NCBI RefSeq assembly: GCF_024453815.1
Contig: NZ_CP072934.1
Coordinates: 1,054,001-1,118,000, forward strand
Direction of reading: 5' to 3'
From: Corynebacterium pseudogenitalium
GTDB taxonomy: Bacteria; Actinomycetota; Actinomycetes; Mycobacteriales; Mycobacteriaceae
DNA: 64,000 nt
Shown: positions 11,416 through 22,206 of the stretch, piece after piece
Position numbering within the stretch: the first letter of the stretch is position 1
Layout of the letters: every line of letters starts with the position of its first letter
Position numbers and translations under genes: made by a program
Notes under the pieces: generated by a model
What the model saw: the letters and a program-made list of their open reading frames with translations, nothing else
Databases searched by the model: none
Told to the model about the DNA's origin: nothing

Positions 11416-12849
11416 CTATTTGCCCTTCGATGCGTTCTTGACGTCCTCGTCGGTGACGGCTGGGAACGTGCCAGTTTCGTACATCTCTGAGTAGGCCTCC
11501 CAGTCGATTGGGTCGTCGTGTGAGTCGGTGTCACCAGGTGCACCGTCGTACTCCTCGGAGTCGGGGTCGAGTGCCGGTGCGTCGTCGAGCGAGAACTCAT
11601 TCTCTGGATCAGCGTGGAGATCCGCAGCGACTTCCTCCTGGACGGATTGCCACAGGTGTGTGTCACCAACGTGGGACTCGGTGACCAGATCTTCGACCTC
11701 TTCGCGCTCCTTCGCGGACAGTTCGCTTTCTGCTGGGTCCAGCGCGGTTTCTGCGAGCTCTGCGAGGCGCTCACGTCGTTTGGTCTCTGCCGCGATACGT
11801 CCGCGGTCCTTGAACCAGGAAATAAGCATGACGATCGAGAGCACAAGTCCGAGATAGCCAACGACAGGGTAGACCCAACCAACGAGGGCCGAGAAACCGA
11901 TGAAAGACAGCGCGAAGCCAATGCCCACCACGATGAAGTAGATGAGTCGAAACTTTTCCTGGCGGCCATGAGCGAGACGCCGCGCCATGGCGTAGAACAT
12001 GCCTACCGCGGTGTTGTAGATCATCAAGTAGATCAGCAGCGAGACGACGAAGCCGACCGCTGGGTGCATGTTGTCAAACACCATGAGCAGTGGGAAGTCG
12101 GCGCCGTAGACGCCTTCCATGTTCATGAAAATGATGAAATTCAGGATGACCAGTAGGGTTGCAAAGATGAACCCGCCAAGCAATCCGCCAATGCCAGCTT
12201 CGCGAGGGTTGAGCTGCGAGCCCGCAATGACGAGGATCATCGAAACAGCCATGATGATGCAAAGCGTTGCGTAGTTGACTGCAGAGAGCAACCAGTTGTT
12301 GCCCACACCTGTAGCAGGTGCGTTCTGCATGGAGAGCTCGTTGATCTGGCTGATGTTGTCTGGCATGTGCACCAGCGTGATCATCAGCGCCACGATCACC
12401 GCGACGATAAGAAATGGCGTGATGATGGAAATGACGTTCGTGAGCTTGTCGACGTCCAGGAACCCCGAAAGGACAAGCAGGACGGTCATGATGGCCGCGC
12501 CCACCCAAGTTGGGAGCCCGAACTGTTGGTCAAGGTTCGAGCCTGCACCGGCGACCATGACGAAGCCGATCGCAAAAAGGGTGAACATCGTGGCGACGTC
12601 CATAAATTTCGATACAAGTGGCTTTGATACGTTCTTAAAGACGGCGCTGTGGTCGTCAGCGAGGTAGAAAGAACCCAACTGGAAGAGCGTCGAGCCAACG
12701 ACGACGATAATGATGCCAGCAACAATCGAGCCGACAAGGCCCCAGTAGCCGTACGCGAGGAAGTACTGAATCACTTCCTGGCCGGATGCGAAGCCAGCTC
12801 CGACGAGCAACCCTACGAACGCGAGTGCCACACGGATAGATTTACGCAT
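11416..12849 (-). CDS. YkvI-like polytopic membrane protein with long acidic tail
   Basis: This 477-residue protein has about ten membrane helices over the first 340 residues, beginning MRKSIRVALAFVGLLVGAGFASGQEVIQYF. The GAGFASGQE block is typical of YkvI-like members of the APC-type transporter fold. A basic stretch (KDRGRIAAETKRRERL) follows, then a roughly 120-residue acidic cytosolic tail rich in Asp and Glu (ENEFSLDDAPALDPDSEEYDG), which is not part of the transporter fold. The substrate is unknown. AGGGA stands about 10 bases upstream of the ATG. The gene converges on gatB with a hairpin between. Confidence 0.75.
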   Translation of the reverse strand: MRKSIRVALAFVGLLVGAGFASGQEVIQYFLAYGYWGLVGSIVAGIIIVVVGSTLFQLGSFYLADDHSAVFKNVSKPLVSKFMDVATMFTLFAIGFVMVAGAGSNLDQQFGLPTWVGAAIMTVLLVLSGFLDVDKLTNVISIITPFLIVAVIVALMITLVHMPDNISQINELSMQNAPATGVGNNWLLSAVNYATLCIIMAVSMILVIAGSQLNPREAGIGGLLGGFIFATLLVILNFIIFMNMEGVYGADFPLLMVFDNMHPAVGFVVSLLIYLMIYNTAVGMFYAMARRLAHGRQEKFRLIYFIVVGIGFALSFIGFSALVGWVYPVVGYLGLVLSIVMLISWFKDRGRIAAETKRRERLAELAETALDPAESELSAKEREEVEDLVTESHVGDTHLWQSVQEEVAADLHADPENEFSLDDAPALDPDSEEYDGAPGDTDSHDDPIDWEAYSEMYETGTFPAVTDEDVKNASKGK

Positions 12850-13197
12850 AAAACTTTGTCCCTATTGAATATGTAGAAATCGATATAAAAACTTAGCGGT
12901 GGCGTTATTGCAACGTCCACCGAACGGGAGTTGATGGTATCAAAGGCATTTCTCCAGCGCACACCACAAAACGGACGGAACAGTAGTGTTAAAGGCTCTG
13001 GGGGTGGCGCTGATAAGCGTTCGGCCTTGGTGGGCGTGGGTTGCGACTATCGAATAAACCGCCTGGTAGTAAGGGAGAAGTTGCCAGGTGATCAGACGGG
13101 GGAGGTGCGGGGACGTGTGGAGAGAGAAGCTGGCGTCAAAAAGAATGGGATGCACGCCAAAGCGTTATGGAACTGTTACCTTGGCTAGGCTCGTGCC
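12850..13197. other. 348-base gap with no recognised gene
   Basis: This gap between the YkvI-like gene and marR is purine-rich on the plus strand in its second half. It holds only short reading frames on either strand with no domain, conserved start or ribosome site. The left end must hold the promoter of the YkvI-like gene. I see no convincing RNA gene or repeat. Confidence 0.5.
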
Positions 13198-13659
13198 CTA
13201 ATGGTCTGGTCCTGCCTTGGCGACGATCTTCTTCATGATTCGGTTGAGTTGGTCGGCCTCTTCCGGCGTAATGGAATCGAATACGAGCTCGCGCAGCTTC
13301 TGAAGGTAACCAGGCGTGGACCGCACGATGAACTCGACGCCGTCTTTGGTGAGCGTGGCGATGTTGGTGCGGCGGTCCGTCGAGTCTTGGCTTCGTGCCA
13401 CGAGCCCACGTCTCTCCAAACGTGCGACGATATGGGACAAGCGTGATGCAGACATCTGTGTTGCCTTCGCGAGTTGGCTCATCGTGATCTTCTGATCGTC
13501 AGCTTGTGCGATCTCTACCAGTGCAAGGTAGTCAGACAGATTCATGCTTTCATTGGCCTTGAGTGCTTCGTCAAGGCGGGCAGGGATCCACGAGATCATT
13601 GCCCACATAGTGAGCCAAATTTCAGTGTCGTGTTCATCAAGCCAACTGAATCGATGCAT
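13198..13659 (-). CDS. MarR-family transcriptional regulator
   Basis: This 153-residue winged-helix repressor-type protein has the MarR core LSDYLALVEIAQADDQKITMSQLAKATQMSASRLSHIVARLERRGLVARSQDSTDRRTN; the last part is the recognition helix and wing. MarR proteins bind DNA as dimers and release on binding small phenolic or oxidising ligands. It is divergent from the DoxX-like gene across a 165-base gap and probably regulates itself and that neighbour. A TAACAT hexamer 8 bases before the ATG suggests a leaderless message. Confidence 0.9.
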   Translation of the reverse strand: MHRFSWLDEHDTEIWLTMWAMISWIPARLDEALKANESMNLSDYLALVEIAQADDQKITMSQLAKATQMSASRLSHIVARLERRGLVARSQDSTDRRTNIATLTKDGVEFIVRSTPGYLQKLRELVFDSITPEEADQLNRIMKKIVAKAGPDH

Positions 13660-13667
13660 GTGATGAG

Positions 13668-13673
13668 ATGTTA
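13668..13673 (-). promoter_or_regulatory. -10 hexamer of marR with adjacent 9-bp palindrome
   Basis: TAACAT on the minus strand ends 8 bases before the marR ATG. The symmetric TAGTTACTA overlaps it immediately upstream (minus strand), a plausible place for autoregulation by MarR. This is inference only. Confidence 0.35.
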
Positions 13674-13811
13674 GTAACTACAACAGATTTCAACCTAATT
13701 TTGTTCAGAGTCCCAGCTTCCGGGGCTACGTTTGAACGAAGGTGGCGTCTTTTATGGCAAGAAGTTTTGTGGCGCGCCGACGTACAGCCTCGTAATCGGG
13801 CAGATTTGTTC

Positions 13812-13817
13812 TAGATT
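13812..13817 (+). promoter_or_regulatory. -10 hexamer of the DoxX-like gene (leaderless)
   Basis: TAGATT ends 7 bases before the ATG at 13825 and argues against the longer in-frame start at 13732. Confidence 0.5.
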
Positions 13818-13824
13818 GCTAGGC

Positions 13825-14640
13825 ATGACTGATAAAAACTTGCGCGATGCTACACCCGAGGATGTAAGTGGACTCGAAGGCATTCCTGAGTTTCAGGGAT
13901 CGGCTCGAGGCGACTCGGCTCAGGGAATCTATTCGATGACGGGGAAGGCTGCTCCCACTGAGGTGTTTCCAAACGCCGACGCTCCGGGCGGCTTCGATGT
14001 CACACCGGCGACCGAAACGGTTGTTGCCAACAACACGCTCGATTCGGTGCCGACGACCTATGCGCAACCAGATGTTGCCGCTGACTCTGACCTGGAAGAG
14101 GAGAAGGTTGAGCACGCAAAGCGCGGTACGCTCGACTTTGGCTTGCTGATTGCGCGCCTTACCTTCGGGCTCGCGCTCATCCTGCAAGCGATTGCGGTGT
14201 TCTTCCGTCTAGGCGATTCGGCTGGTATCGGTGGGCTGGAAGCAGAATTTGCTGCGCAGGGCTACGCATTTACCGACGGCCTGGCTATCATCCTGCCGAC
14301 GTTGCAGCTCGCCGCAGGTGTCTTCTTGCTGCTAGGGCTGTTGACGCCAGTTGCAGCGATGGTGGGCATCGCAGTTACTGGCTTTGCCGTTTTACACAGC
14401 ATTGTTGTGAGCGGAGTTGGCCTGAACGTGTTCGAGTGGGAACCAGCAACAGTCTTGGCAGCAGTGCTTTTCGGTGTGGTGCTCGCGCTGCAGTTTGCTG
14501 GCCCTGGCCTGTACGGCGTCGACGCGACCCGCTCGTGGGCGCGCCGACCACTGGCAAGCTCCTGGATTTTCGCAGTCCTTGGGTTAGCCGCAGCTGGTGC
14601 GCTGTGGTGGTTCGGCGCCGGGGTAAACCCGCTCGCCTAA
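13825..14640 (+). CDS. DoxX-family membrane protein
   Basis: This 271-residue protein has an approximately 100-residue hydrophilic N-terminal region followed by a DoxX domain with four or five helices (LIARLTFGLALILQAIAVFF, LQLAAGVFLLLGLLTPVAA and others). DoxX proteins are small membrane subunits linked to quinone, thiol or redox metabolism; the activity of this one is unknown. The long N-terminal extension is rich in Asp, Ala and Thr and is likely disordered. The start at 13825 is chosen from the leaderless -10. The divergent marR gene is its likely regulator. Confidence 0.8.
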   Translation: MTDKNLRDATPEDVSGLEGIPEFQGSARGDSAQGIYSMTGKAAPTEVFPNADAPGGFDVTPATETVVANNTLDSVPTTYAQPDVAADSDLEEEKVEHAKRGTLDFGLLIARLTFGLALILQAIAVFFRLGDSAGIGGLEAEFAAQGYAFTDGLAIILPTLQLAAGVFLLLGLLTPVAAMVGIAVTGFAVLHSIVVSGVGLNVFEWEPATVLAAVLFGVVLALQFAGPGLYGVDATRSWARRPLASSWIFAVLGLAAAGALWWFGAGVNPLA

Positions 14641-14653
14641 CCACGACTGCCCG

Positions 14654-16492
14654 CTAGTCGAGCTGGCGGACGGCGCCCTTGTCGGCGGACGTTGCCATCT
14701 TTGCGTACACCTTGAGAGCCTTCGACACTTCGCGGACACGATTTGGTGTCCACGGGTGCTCGGAGGCTTCCATTGCTTCACGGCGCTTTTCCAGGACGTC
14801 TTCGTCGACATCGAGGGTGAGCTCGCGTCGAGACACTGAGATCGAAACGGTATCGCCGTTTTCGATCAGGCCGATGAGGCCACCGTGGGCAGCCTCGGGT
14901 GAGATGTGTCCGATGGAAAGTCCTGACGTGCCGCCGGAGAATCGGCCGTCGGTAATCAGGGCGCACTTCGTGCCCAGTCCGGCACCTTTCAAGAAGGAAG
15001 TGGGGTGAAGCATCTCCTGCATGCCTGGCCCACCCGCGGGTCCTTCGTAGCGGATCACGACAACCTCACCCTCAAGTACTTCGTGTGCCAAGATCATCGA
15101 CACCGCCTGCTCTTGCGAGTCCACAACATGCGCCGGTCCCGAGAACTCCCAGAGACCTTCTTCAACACCTGCAGTTTTGAGGATCGCGCCGTCCGGAGCA
15201 AGGTTGCCACGCAGGACGACCAAGCCGCCGTCAGAAGTAAACGGGTGGTCGACATCGTGGATCACGCCACGGATGGCATCGGTATCCAGGCTCGGCCACC
15301 GCGCTGACTGCGAGCATGCCTGCGTGGTTCGCTTGCCACCCGGCGCGGCGTGGAAGAGTTCGATGGCTTCTTCACATGCGCCGGTGCCACGGATATCCCA
15401 GTCCTTGAGCCACTCGTCGAGGGAGTCGTAGACAATTGAGTGCACGTCCTCGTGTAGCAGTCCGCCGCGGTGGAGCTCGCCGAGGATTGCTGGGATGCCT
15501 CCGGCGCGGTGGACATCTTCGACGTGGGCTGTGCCGTTTGGAGCAACCTTTGACAGGCACGGGATGTGGTGGGACAGGTCGTCGATATCCGCGAGTGAGA
15601 AGTTCACCTCGCCCTCTTGCGCGGCCGCAAGGATGTGCAGAATCGTGTTCGTCGATCCACCCATGGCCATGTCGAGGGCCATTGCGTTGCGGAACGCGTG
15701 CACGGTTGCGATCTCGCGCGGCAATACTGAGGTGTCGCCTTCTCCGTAGTAGCGGTTGCACAGGTCAACGATGGTGGCGCCAGCTTTTTCGAACAGCTCA
15801 CGGCGCGCTGTGTGCGTGGCCAGGGTGGTGCCGTTGCCAGGGAGTGAAAGGCCGAGCGCTTCGGTAAGGCAGTTCATGGAGTTAGCGGTGAACATGCCGG
15901 AGCACGATCCACAGGTAGGGCAGGCGCCTTCGACGATGGCATCGAGTTCGTTATCGGAGACAGCATCGTTTGCGGAAAGCGCGATGGCGTCAACAAGGTC
16001 GGAGGCTGGCTTTTCGACGCCACCAACGTTAATTGGCTTGCCTGATTCCATCGGGCCGCCGGAGACGAAAACCGTAGGGATGTTAAGCCGCAGTGAAGCA
16101 TTCAGCATGCCCGGTGTGATCTTGTCACAGTTGGAGATGCATACCATTGCGTCGACGGTGTGGGCGTTGACCATGTACTCCACCGAATCCGCGATGATCT
16201 CGCGGCTGGGCAGGGAGTAGAGCATGCCGGAATGGCCCATGGCGATACCGTCGTCGACGGCGATGGTGTTGAATTCTTTCGGCACACCGCCGGCGGCGCG
16301 TACAGCTTCCGCAACAATTTCCCCTACCTCTTTGAGGTGCACGTGGCCAGGAACGAACTGCGTGTATGAGTTGACGATGGCAACAATCGGCTTGCCGAAC
16401 TCATTTTCTTCTGTACCGGTTGCTCGCCATAGTGCACGTGCGCCTGCAGCTTGGCGGCCAATGGTTGTGACTCGTGAGCGGAGAGGGATCAC
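14654..16492 (-). CDS. ilvD: dihydroxy-acid dehydratase
   Basis: IlvD (612 residues) dehydrates dihydroxy-isovalerate and dihydroxy-methylvalerate to the keto acids of valine and isoleucine. The N-terminus [26 protein letters not shown] is canonical. Iron-sulfur cysteines appear in CISNCDK and [11 protein letters not shown], and [20 protein letters not shown] marks the C-terminal half. The GTG start at 16492 follows the PH-protein stop by three bases, so the two are co-transcribed. Together with ilvBNC 2 kb away it completes the shared Ilv/Val route. Confidence 0.97.
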   Translation of the reverse strand: MIPLRSRVTTIGRQAAGARALWRATGTEENEFGKPIVAIVNSYTQFVPGHVHLKEVGEIVAEAVRAAGGVPKEFNTIAVDDGIAMGHSGMLYSLPSREIIADSVEYMVNAHTVDAMVCISNCDKITPGMLNASLRLNIPTVFVSGGPMESGKPINVGGVEKPASDLVDAIALSANDAVSDNELDAIVEGACPTCGSCSGMFTANSMNCLTEALGLSLPGNGTTLATHTARRELFEKAGATIVDLCNRYYGEGDTSVLPREIATVHAFRNAMALDMAMGGSTNTILHILAAAQEGEVNFSLADIDDLSHHIPCLSKVAPNGTAHVEDVHRAGGIPAILGELHRGGLLHEDVHSIVYDSLDEWLKDWDIRGTGACEEAIELFHAAPGGKRTTQACSQSARWPSLDTDAIRGVIHDVDHPFTSDGGLVVLRGNLAPDGAILKTAGVEEGLWEFSGPAHVVDSQEQAVSMILAHEVLEGEVVVIRYEGPAGGPGMQEMLHPTSFLKGAGLGTKCALITDGRFSGGTSGLSIGHISPEAAHGGLIGLIENGDTVSISVSRRELTLDVDEDVLEKRREAMEASEHPWTPNRVREVSKALKVYAKMATSADKGAVRQLD

Positions 16493-16495
16493 GGC

Positions 16496-17023
16496 TTACT
16501 CCTTTGTACGTGGCGCGGGCTCGGGCCGTGGCCCGGGCAGATCAGGGTGTGCCTTGACGTATTCGTCGTAGGCTTCTCGCGACATTAATACTTTATTGCC
16601 GTCTTTGTTGATGATTTCATATTTTCCGTCGGCGGCTTCCTGCGCCTGCGTGATGACGTCCGTGATTCGGCCCCGGGAAGCTTCTGCAAGTTCCGGTAGC
16701 ATATTAAAGGTCACACCGGGCATGGTGTGCGATGCTCCGTCAAGAGTTGTGGCCTTCGCCTTCGCACCCTGAAATGCAATTCCCGCCAGGTCAGACCAGG
16801 CGATGGTCACGTTTGGCTTCACCATGTACCGCAGAGCAATGCCGCGTTCGCTGATCGTGGTGGAGGCGGTGAAGATCCAGAGCAACCACGCGAGCGGAAT
16901 GATCAGCAGCCAGCCAAGAAGGAGCGGAGCCCAGGAAATTCCGATCAACGCGATGCCTGTCATGAGGACAACCGCAATGACGTGTTGTTTGCTAGGGCGA
17001 AAGGTGGTGGGCGAGTCAGTCAT
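16496..17023 (-). CDS. PH-like domain membrane protein upstream of ilvD
   Basis: This 175-residue protein has two adjacent hydrophobic segments near the N-terminus (VIAVVLMTGIALIGIS and LLLGWLLIIPLAWLLWIF). A soluble PH-like/bPH fold follows (TTISERGIALRYMVKPNVTIAWSDLAGIAF) and the tail is proline-rich. Its function is unknown. The same order (ilvD, this gene, mechanosensitive channel, ilvB) is known from C. glutamicum. The ATG at 17023 lies 7 bases after TAGCAT, which favours it over the ATG at 17041. Confidence 0.75.
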   Translation of the reverse strand: MTDSPTTFRPSKQHVIAVVLMTGIALIGISWAPLLLGWLLIIPLAWLLWIFTASTTISERGIALRYMVKPNVTIAWSDLAGIAFQGAKAKATTLDGASHTMPGVTFNMLPELAEASRGRITDVITQAQEAADGKYEIINKDGNKVLMSREAYDEYVKAHPDLPGPRPEPAPRTKE

Positions 17024-17030
17024 GCAAGTT

Positions 17031-17036
17031 ATGCTA
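17031..17036 (-). promoter_or_regulatory. -10 hexamer of the PH gene/ilvD operon (leaderless)
   Basis: TAGCAT on the minus strand ends 7 bases before the ATG at 17023, in the 23-base gap after mscCG. ilvD can therefore be transcribed independently of mscCG. Confidence 0.5.
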
Positions 17037-17046
17037 GCCAATCTTG

Positions 17047-18480
17047 TTACGGCTGCGGGAGTTGCTCCTTATCGACGTCCACTTCGTCCGTCGCCGTCTC
17101 TTCCTGAGTAGCTGGCGTGGCCACCGGTTCCGGTCGTTCGTATGTGGATGTTTCGGACATCCAATCAGATGATTCCGACTCGGTCGTTGTGGATGAAGGC
17201 GTGGTTGCTTCGGTGGTTGGCGTGGCTGTTGGAATAGTAGTGGTGACGTCGGACGTGGGGATCTCTTCTTGGGTGGCAGGCATGGGGGCGCTCGTGGATG
17301 CAACCGGCCGGGCAGGTGGCGCCCAAACACCGGAATTTGCGTTGCTTTCCTCCGCGGGTTGCAACATGAGGCCGCGGACAATGAGCAAAATGGCGAACCC
17401 CGCGAGGAGGAACGCTGTGGACATACGCATAATTCCGCGGAATACGCGCTTCGGTGCAGGTGCGTCGTCATCAGTAAGCGTCAAGTCATCAACTGCTGCC
17501 GGATCTTGGGCCACTGGGTCTGTCGCCGGCAGCTTTTGCGTCTGAGGAAAGGACTCTGAAATACGCTCTGTGGGCGTTTGCACATCAAAGTGCCTGGTCG
17601 GTTGTTCCAAACCTTGCACCAGTGCGCCCTCGAATGTTGTTGCCGCGCCGTACTCGTTCCAAAACTCGTCGAGGATCGCCATGCGGATTGCGCGCTCCAC
17701 CTTCCACTGCATCAATGGTTGAGTGCGAACCATCACGCGCATATCCACGGTCCATGAGCTTCCGACAGTTGCGGGGGCGTTCACCGCTACTGCGGGTTGT
17801 ACTTCGACCTCGTCGATGGTGGCGTCGGCAATGTCGGGTTGCGCAATCGCACGCTGCGCCGCGGCGAGGGTCCTCTTCAACGCTTCTTCCGCAGACGTTG
17901 AACCGAGCAGTGGGACAGGAATGACGACGACCGCGCTGGACCAGTAGTTGGATTGGTTGATGCATATGCGTGCCGTCGAGTTCGGAATAGAGATGGTCGA
18001 TTGCTCGATGGTGCGGATTTGAGTTGCGCGCATTGTAATCTGAATGACCTCACCGGAGACGTCAATCCCGTTGCCCTGAAATGCGACGTAGTCGCCCACA
18101 CCAAACTGCTTTTCGCTGAGGATGAAGAAACCCGCCAGGAAATCCGCGATGATGTTCTGTGCGCCAAAACCGATGGCTGCCGATACAACCGTTGCGGGGA
18201 TCGCGGCACCGGCGAGTGAAAAGCCGAGTTGTTGCAGTGCAAAGACGAAAATCAAGAAGTAGGCAACCATCTGGGCGATGTATACACCGACGCCCACGAT
18301 TGCTAGGCGGCCCTTCGATTCGTCCGTCTCACCAGACTCTTTGACCTGCCGCTCAGCGTGACGGTTCAGGAAACGGCCAGCTCGTGGCACTAAAAATGCG
18401 AGTGTGAGCAGGAGAGCGAGGTTGATCCCCGTCTCCGCGAACCAGCGCCAAATCTGTTCGGCAATGTATGACATCGGCAT
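17047..18480 (-). CDS. mscCG: MscCG-type mechanosensitive channel / glutamate exporter
   Basis: This 477-residue inner-membrane channel opens under membrane tension; its C. glutamicum homologue exports glutamate. The MscS core has three helices, with the pore helix in AGAAIPATVVSAAIGFGAQNIIADFLAG and the beta domain in FQGNGIDVSGEVIQITMRATQIRT and IPNSTARICINQSNYW. A fourth helix near residues 352-372 (MSTAFLLAGFAILLIVRGLML) and a Thr/Ser/Pro-rich extracytoplasmic tail of about 100 residues are the corynebacterial hallmark. The start at 18480 (MPMSYIAEQIW) is chosen by similarity; ATGs at 18474 and 18510 are alternatives. It is divergent from the ilvB leader. Confidence 0.92.
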   Translation of the reverse strand: MPMSYIAEQIWRWFAETGINLALLLTLAFLVPRAGRFLNRHAERQVKESGETDESKGRLAIVGVGVYIAQMVAYFLIFVFALQQLGFSLAGAAIPATVVSAAIGFGAQNIIADFLAGFFILSEKQFGVGDYVAFQGNGIDVSGEVIQITMRATQIRTIEQSTISIPNSTARICINQSNYWSSAVVVIPVPLLGSTSAEEALKRTLAAAQRAIAQPDIADATIDEVEVQPAVAVNAPATVGSSWTVDMRVMVRTQPLMQWKVERAIRMAILDEFWNEYGAATTFEGALVQGLEQPTRHFDVQTPTERISESFPQTQKLPATDPVAQDPAAVDDLTLTDDDAPAPKRVFRGIMRMSTAFLLAGFAILLIVRGLMLQPAEESNANSGVWAPPARPVASTSAPMPATQEEIPTSDVTTTIPTATPTTEATTPSSTTTESESSDWMSETSTYERPEPVATPATQEETATDEVDVDKEQLPQP

Positions 18481-18505
18481 AGTTTTTGAATAATAATCCA
18501 AATCC

Positions 18506-18534
18506 CTCACATTCCCCTGTGGAATGTGTATGAT
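18506..18534 (+). promoter_or_regulatory. ilvBNC leader promoter
   Basis: CTCACA (18506-18511) and TATGAT (18529-18534, preceded by TG as an extended -10) are 17 bases apart. The leader-peptide ATG is 7 bases after the -10. Confidence 0.6.
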
Positions 18535-18541
18535 TCAACTC

Positions 18542-18595
18542 ATGATCATTTCGCACGTACTAGTCATTCTTATTCCGCACCGGCGCTTGCCGTAG
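18542..18595 (+). CDS. ilvB leader peptide (transcription attenuation)
   Basis: This 17-codon frame encodes MIISHVLVILIPHRRLP. Nine of the residues are Ile, Val or Leu, the amino acids whose synthesis the downstream operon controls. It ends in RRLP, as does the leader described for C. glutamicum ilvB as I remember it. When charged branched-chain tRNAs are scarce the ribosome should stall here and prevent the downstream terminator from forming. The message is itself leaderless, 7 bases after the -10. Confidence 0.85.
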   Translation: MIISHVLVILIPHRRLP

Positions 18596-18629
18596 CGGAC
18601 TGCTTGCCTAGTCAGTCGCGAACTCAAGC

Positions 18630-18670
18630 GCCCTCGACAGCCACACGGCTTGGTCGGGGGCTTTTGTTTT
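18630..18670 (+). terminator. Attenuator terminator of the ilvBNC operon
   Basis: GCCCTCGAC (18630-18638) pairs with GTCGGGGGC (18653-18661, one G-T pair) and is followed by TTTTGTTTT. It lies 34 bases after the leader-peptide stop and 50 bases before ilvB, the classical position for an attenuator. Confidence 0.85.
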
Positions 18671-18721
18671 AGATCTGATTCGATGGTTGTTGTTATTTGA
18701 AACACTAAGGAGCTCGACATC

Positions 18722-20596
18722 GTGGTTGCTTCACACAAGCCCCCGACGAATGCATCGACGCAGCCTGGTGATGAGCGCACCGCGCCGCTGATCACCGGAG
18801 CCGACGCTGTCGTTCGCAGTCTTGAGGAGCTAGGTACCGAGATTGTCTTTGGCCTCCCCGGTGGCGCGGTGCTTCCTCTTTACGACGCACTGTTCGCAGC
18901 AGAGAAGCTGCGGCATGTGCTGGTTCGCCATGAGCAAGGTGCAGGCCACGCCGCAGAAGGGTACGCGGTTGCTTCTGGAAAGGTTGGCGTGTGCATCGCC
19001 ACTTCCGGGCCGGGGGCCACAAACCTTGTCACACCGATCGGTGACGCTTATCTGGACTCGGTCCCGATTGTTGCCATCACCGGCCAGGTAGGTTCGTCAA
19101 TGATCGGAACCGACGCGTTCCAAGAGGCGGATATTCGTGGCATTACGATGCCAATCACTAAGCACAACATCATGGTCACGGACGTCAACGAGATCCCGAG
19201 TGTGATTGCAACTGCATTCCACATCGCATCTAGTGGCCGTCCGGGTCCGGTGCTTGTGGACATCCCGAAGGATGTTCAGGCACAGCTCATGGAGTTCTCG
19301 TGGCCGCCGAAACTGCTCGAGACTGGGTATGTTCCCGCTGACGAGCCGCTCAGCGAACAGGTAATGAAGGCTGCGGAGCGAATCTCGCAGGCGAAGCGGC
19401 CGGTGTTATATATCGGTGGTGGCGTCGTCAAGTCTGCTGCGAACAAGGAGCTGCTTGAGCTTGTCGAGGCCACTGGCATCCCAGTGGTGACTACCTTGAT
19501 GGCGTTGGGCGCATTCCCGCAGGACCATCCGTGCTACATGGGCATGCCTGGCATGCACGGCACCGTGCCGGCGGTTGGTGCCCTGCAGGAAGCGGATCTC
19601 CTGATCGCAATCGGAACCAGGTTTGATGACCGCGTGACCGGCGACGTTGACACTTTCGCGCCTCACGCGGACACGATTCACGCTGACATCGACCCGGCAG
19701 AGATCGGGAAGATTCGTCCAGTTGATGTGCCGATCGTCGGTGATGCGAAGAAGGTGCTTGCTCAGCTCACTGCAGCGTTTACAGGCTCGCCGAATACTCC
19801 GGCGCCGAAGATAGACGCCTGGATGGAGCGGCTTCAGGATCTCCAGGAGCGGTTCCCGCGTGGGTACGACAAGCAAGACGATGGGAAGCTTTCTCCGCAG
19901 TTTGTGATCGAGATGCTGTCGAAGACCGTCGGAAAGGATGCGATTTACGCGTCCGGCGTTGGCCAGCACCAGATGTGGTCAGCGCAGTTCCTGGACTTCG
20001 ATAAACCTCGTCACTGGTTGAGCTCCGGCGGTGCCGGCACCATGGGGTATGCGGTGCCAGCCGCTATGGGTGCGAAGGCCGCGATGCCCGATAAAGAGGT
20101 ATGGGCCGTCGACGGTGATGGTTGTTTCCAGATGACGAACCAGGAGATCACCACCGCGGCGATGGAGGGCTTGCCAATCAAGGTCTGCCTGATTAACAAC
20201 GGCAACCTCGGCATGGTCCGCCAGTGGCAAACGTTGTTCTATGAAGGCAACTACTCGCACACCAAGCTCGGTGGGGAAGAGGCATACGTCCCTGACTTTG
20301 TGAAGCTCTCTGAGGCACTCGGGGCGCAGGCTGTTCGCGTCACGAAGGAAGAGGACGTCGTCCCCGCGATTGAGTGGGCGCGCGGTATCAATGATCGGCC
20401 GGTCGTAGTTGAGTTCATCGTCGGCGAGGACGCACAGGTTTGGCCGATGGTCGCTGCGGGCGCTTCGAACTCAGACATGCAGTACGCGCTCGGGATGCGG
20501 CCGTTCTTCGACATGGAGGAATCCGCCGCGGAAACCCCAGAAGCAATTCACGAAGTGTTGACGACACTCGAAGATGAAACAGAGGGAGCGAAATAA
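18722..20596 (+). CDS. ilvB: acetolactate synthase, catalytic (large) subunit
   Basis: IlvB (624 residues) condenses two pyruvates, or pyruvate with 2-oxobutyrate, using thiamine diphosphate. The catalytic glutamate is in [15 protein letters not shown], and the ThDP/metal motif runs from [13 protein letters not shown] to NNGNLGM. FAD-binding and central blocks ([11 protein letters not shown]) are present. It starts at a GTG with AAGGAG 8 bases upstream, unlike the leaderless leader peptide. It is the first enzyme gene of ilvBNC, controlled by the attenuator just upstream, and ilvN starts one base after its stop. Confidence 0.97.
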   Translation: MVASHKPPTNASTQPGDERTAPLITGADAVVRSLEELGTEIVFGLPGGAVLPLYDALFAAEKLRHVLVRHEQGAGHAAEGYAVASGKVGVCIATSGPGATNLVTPIGDAYLDSVPIVAITGQVGSSMIGTDAFQEADIRGITMPITKHNIMVTDVNEIPSVIATAFHIASSGRPGPVLVDIPKDVQAQLMEFSWPPKLLETGYVPADEPLSEQVMKAAERISQAKRPVLYIGGGVVKSAANKELLELVEATGIPVVTTLMALGAFPQDHPCYMGMPGMHGTVPAVGALQEADLLIAIGTRFDDRVTGDVDTFAPHADTIHADIDPAEIGKIRPVDVPIVGDAKKVLAQLTAAFTGSPNTPAPKIDAWMERLQDLQERFPRGYDKQDDGKLSPQFVIEMLSKTVGKDAIYASGVGQHQMWSAQFLDFDKPRHWLSSGGAGTMGYAVPAAMGAKAAMPDKEVWAVDGDGCFQMTNQEITTAAMEGLPIKVCLINNGNLGMVRQWQTLFYEGNYSHTKLGGEEAYVPDFVKLSEALGAQAVRVTKEEDVVPAIEWARGINDRPVVVEFIVGEDAQVWPMVAAGASNSDMQYALGMRPFFDMEESAAETPEAIHEVLTTLEDETEGAK

Positions 20597-20597
20597 G

Positions 20598-21116
20598 ATG
20601 GCACCAGTGCAAACAATCACTCGGCATAGGCTGTCGGTGCTTGTGCAGGATGTCGATGGCATCATTACGCGCGTATCCGCTCTGTTTACGCGCCGTGGCT
20701 ACAACATGGTCTCGCTTGTGTCGGCAAGCACTGAGACCGAAGGCATCAACCGGCTGACCATCGTGGTCGATGCGAGCGAGTACTCCGTTGGGCAGATCCA
20801 GAAGCAGCTCAACAAGCTCGTCCAGGTTATTAAAGTCCAGAGGCTTGACGACGACGCCACCGTCGCCCGATCAATGATGCTGGTCAAGGTGAGCGCGGAC
20901 AACAGTAACAGGCCGCAGGTCGTGGATGCCGCGAACATCTTCCGCGCACGTGTCGTCGACGTCTCGCCCGAGTCCCTCGTGATTGAAGCGACGGGCACGC
21001 CCGCAAAGCTGCGGGCGTTGCTTGAAGTACTCGAGCCCTTCGGAATTCGCGAGCTTGCGAGTTCCGGTGATGTCGCGCTTTCGCGCGGCGCCGAAACAAT
21101 GGCATCGCAATCCTAA
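20598..21116 (+). CDS. ilvN: acetolactate synthase, regulatory (small) subunit
   Basis: IlvN (172 residues) binds valine and confers feedback inhibition on IlvB. It has an N-terminal ACT domain (HRLSVLVQDVDGIITRVSALFTRRGYNMVSL) and the C-terminal ALS-SS domain (ARSMMLVKVSADNSNRPQVVDAANIFRARVVDV). The length equals that of the C. glutamicum protein. The ATG at 20598 is one base after the ilvB stop and has GAGGGAG upstream within ilvB; the in-frame start at 20574 is unlikely. The spacing indicates translational coupling. Confidence 0.97.
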   Translation: MAPVQTITRHRLSVLVQDVDGIITRVSALFTRRGYNMVSLVSASTETEGINRLTIVVDASEYSVGQIQKQLNKLVQVIKVQRLDDDATVARSMMLVKVSADNSNRPQVVDAANIFRARVVDVSPESLVIEATGTPAKLRALLEVLEPFGIRELASSGDVALSRGAETMASQS

Positions 21117-21158
21117 GCGCGACGCTATTAACTCCGATATATTTCTCCATACGCATAA

Positions 21159-22190
<1,032 letters not shown>

Positions 22191-22206
22191 GCTTTCTCAT
22201 AACGTA

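Noticed and set aside
12931..13188. 85-codon plus-strand frame in the large gap before marR
   Set aside because: No ribosome site, no leaderless -10 at the right distance, biased purine-rich composition and no recognisable features.
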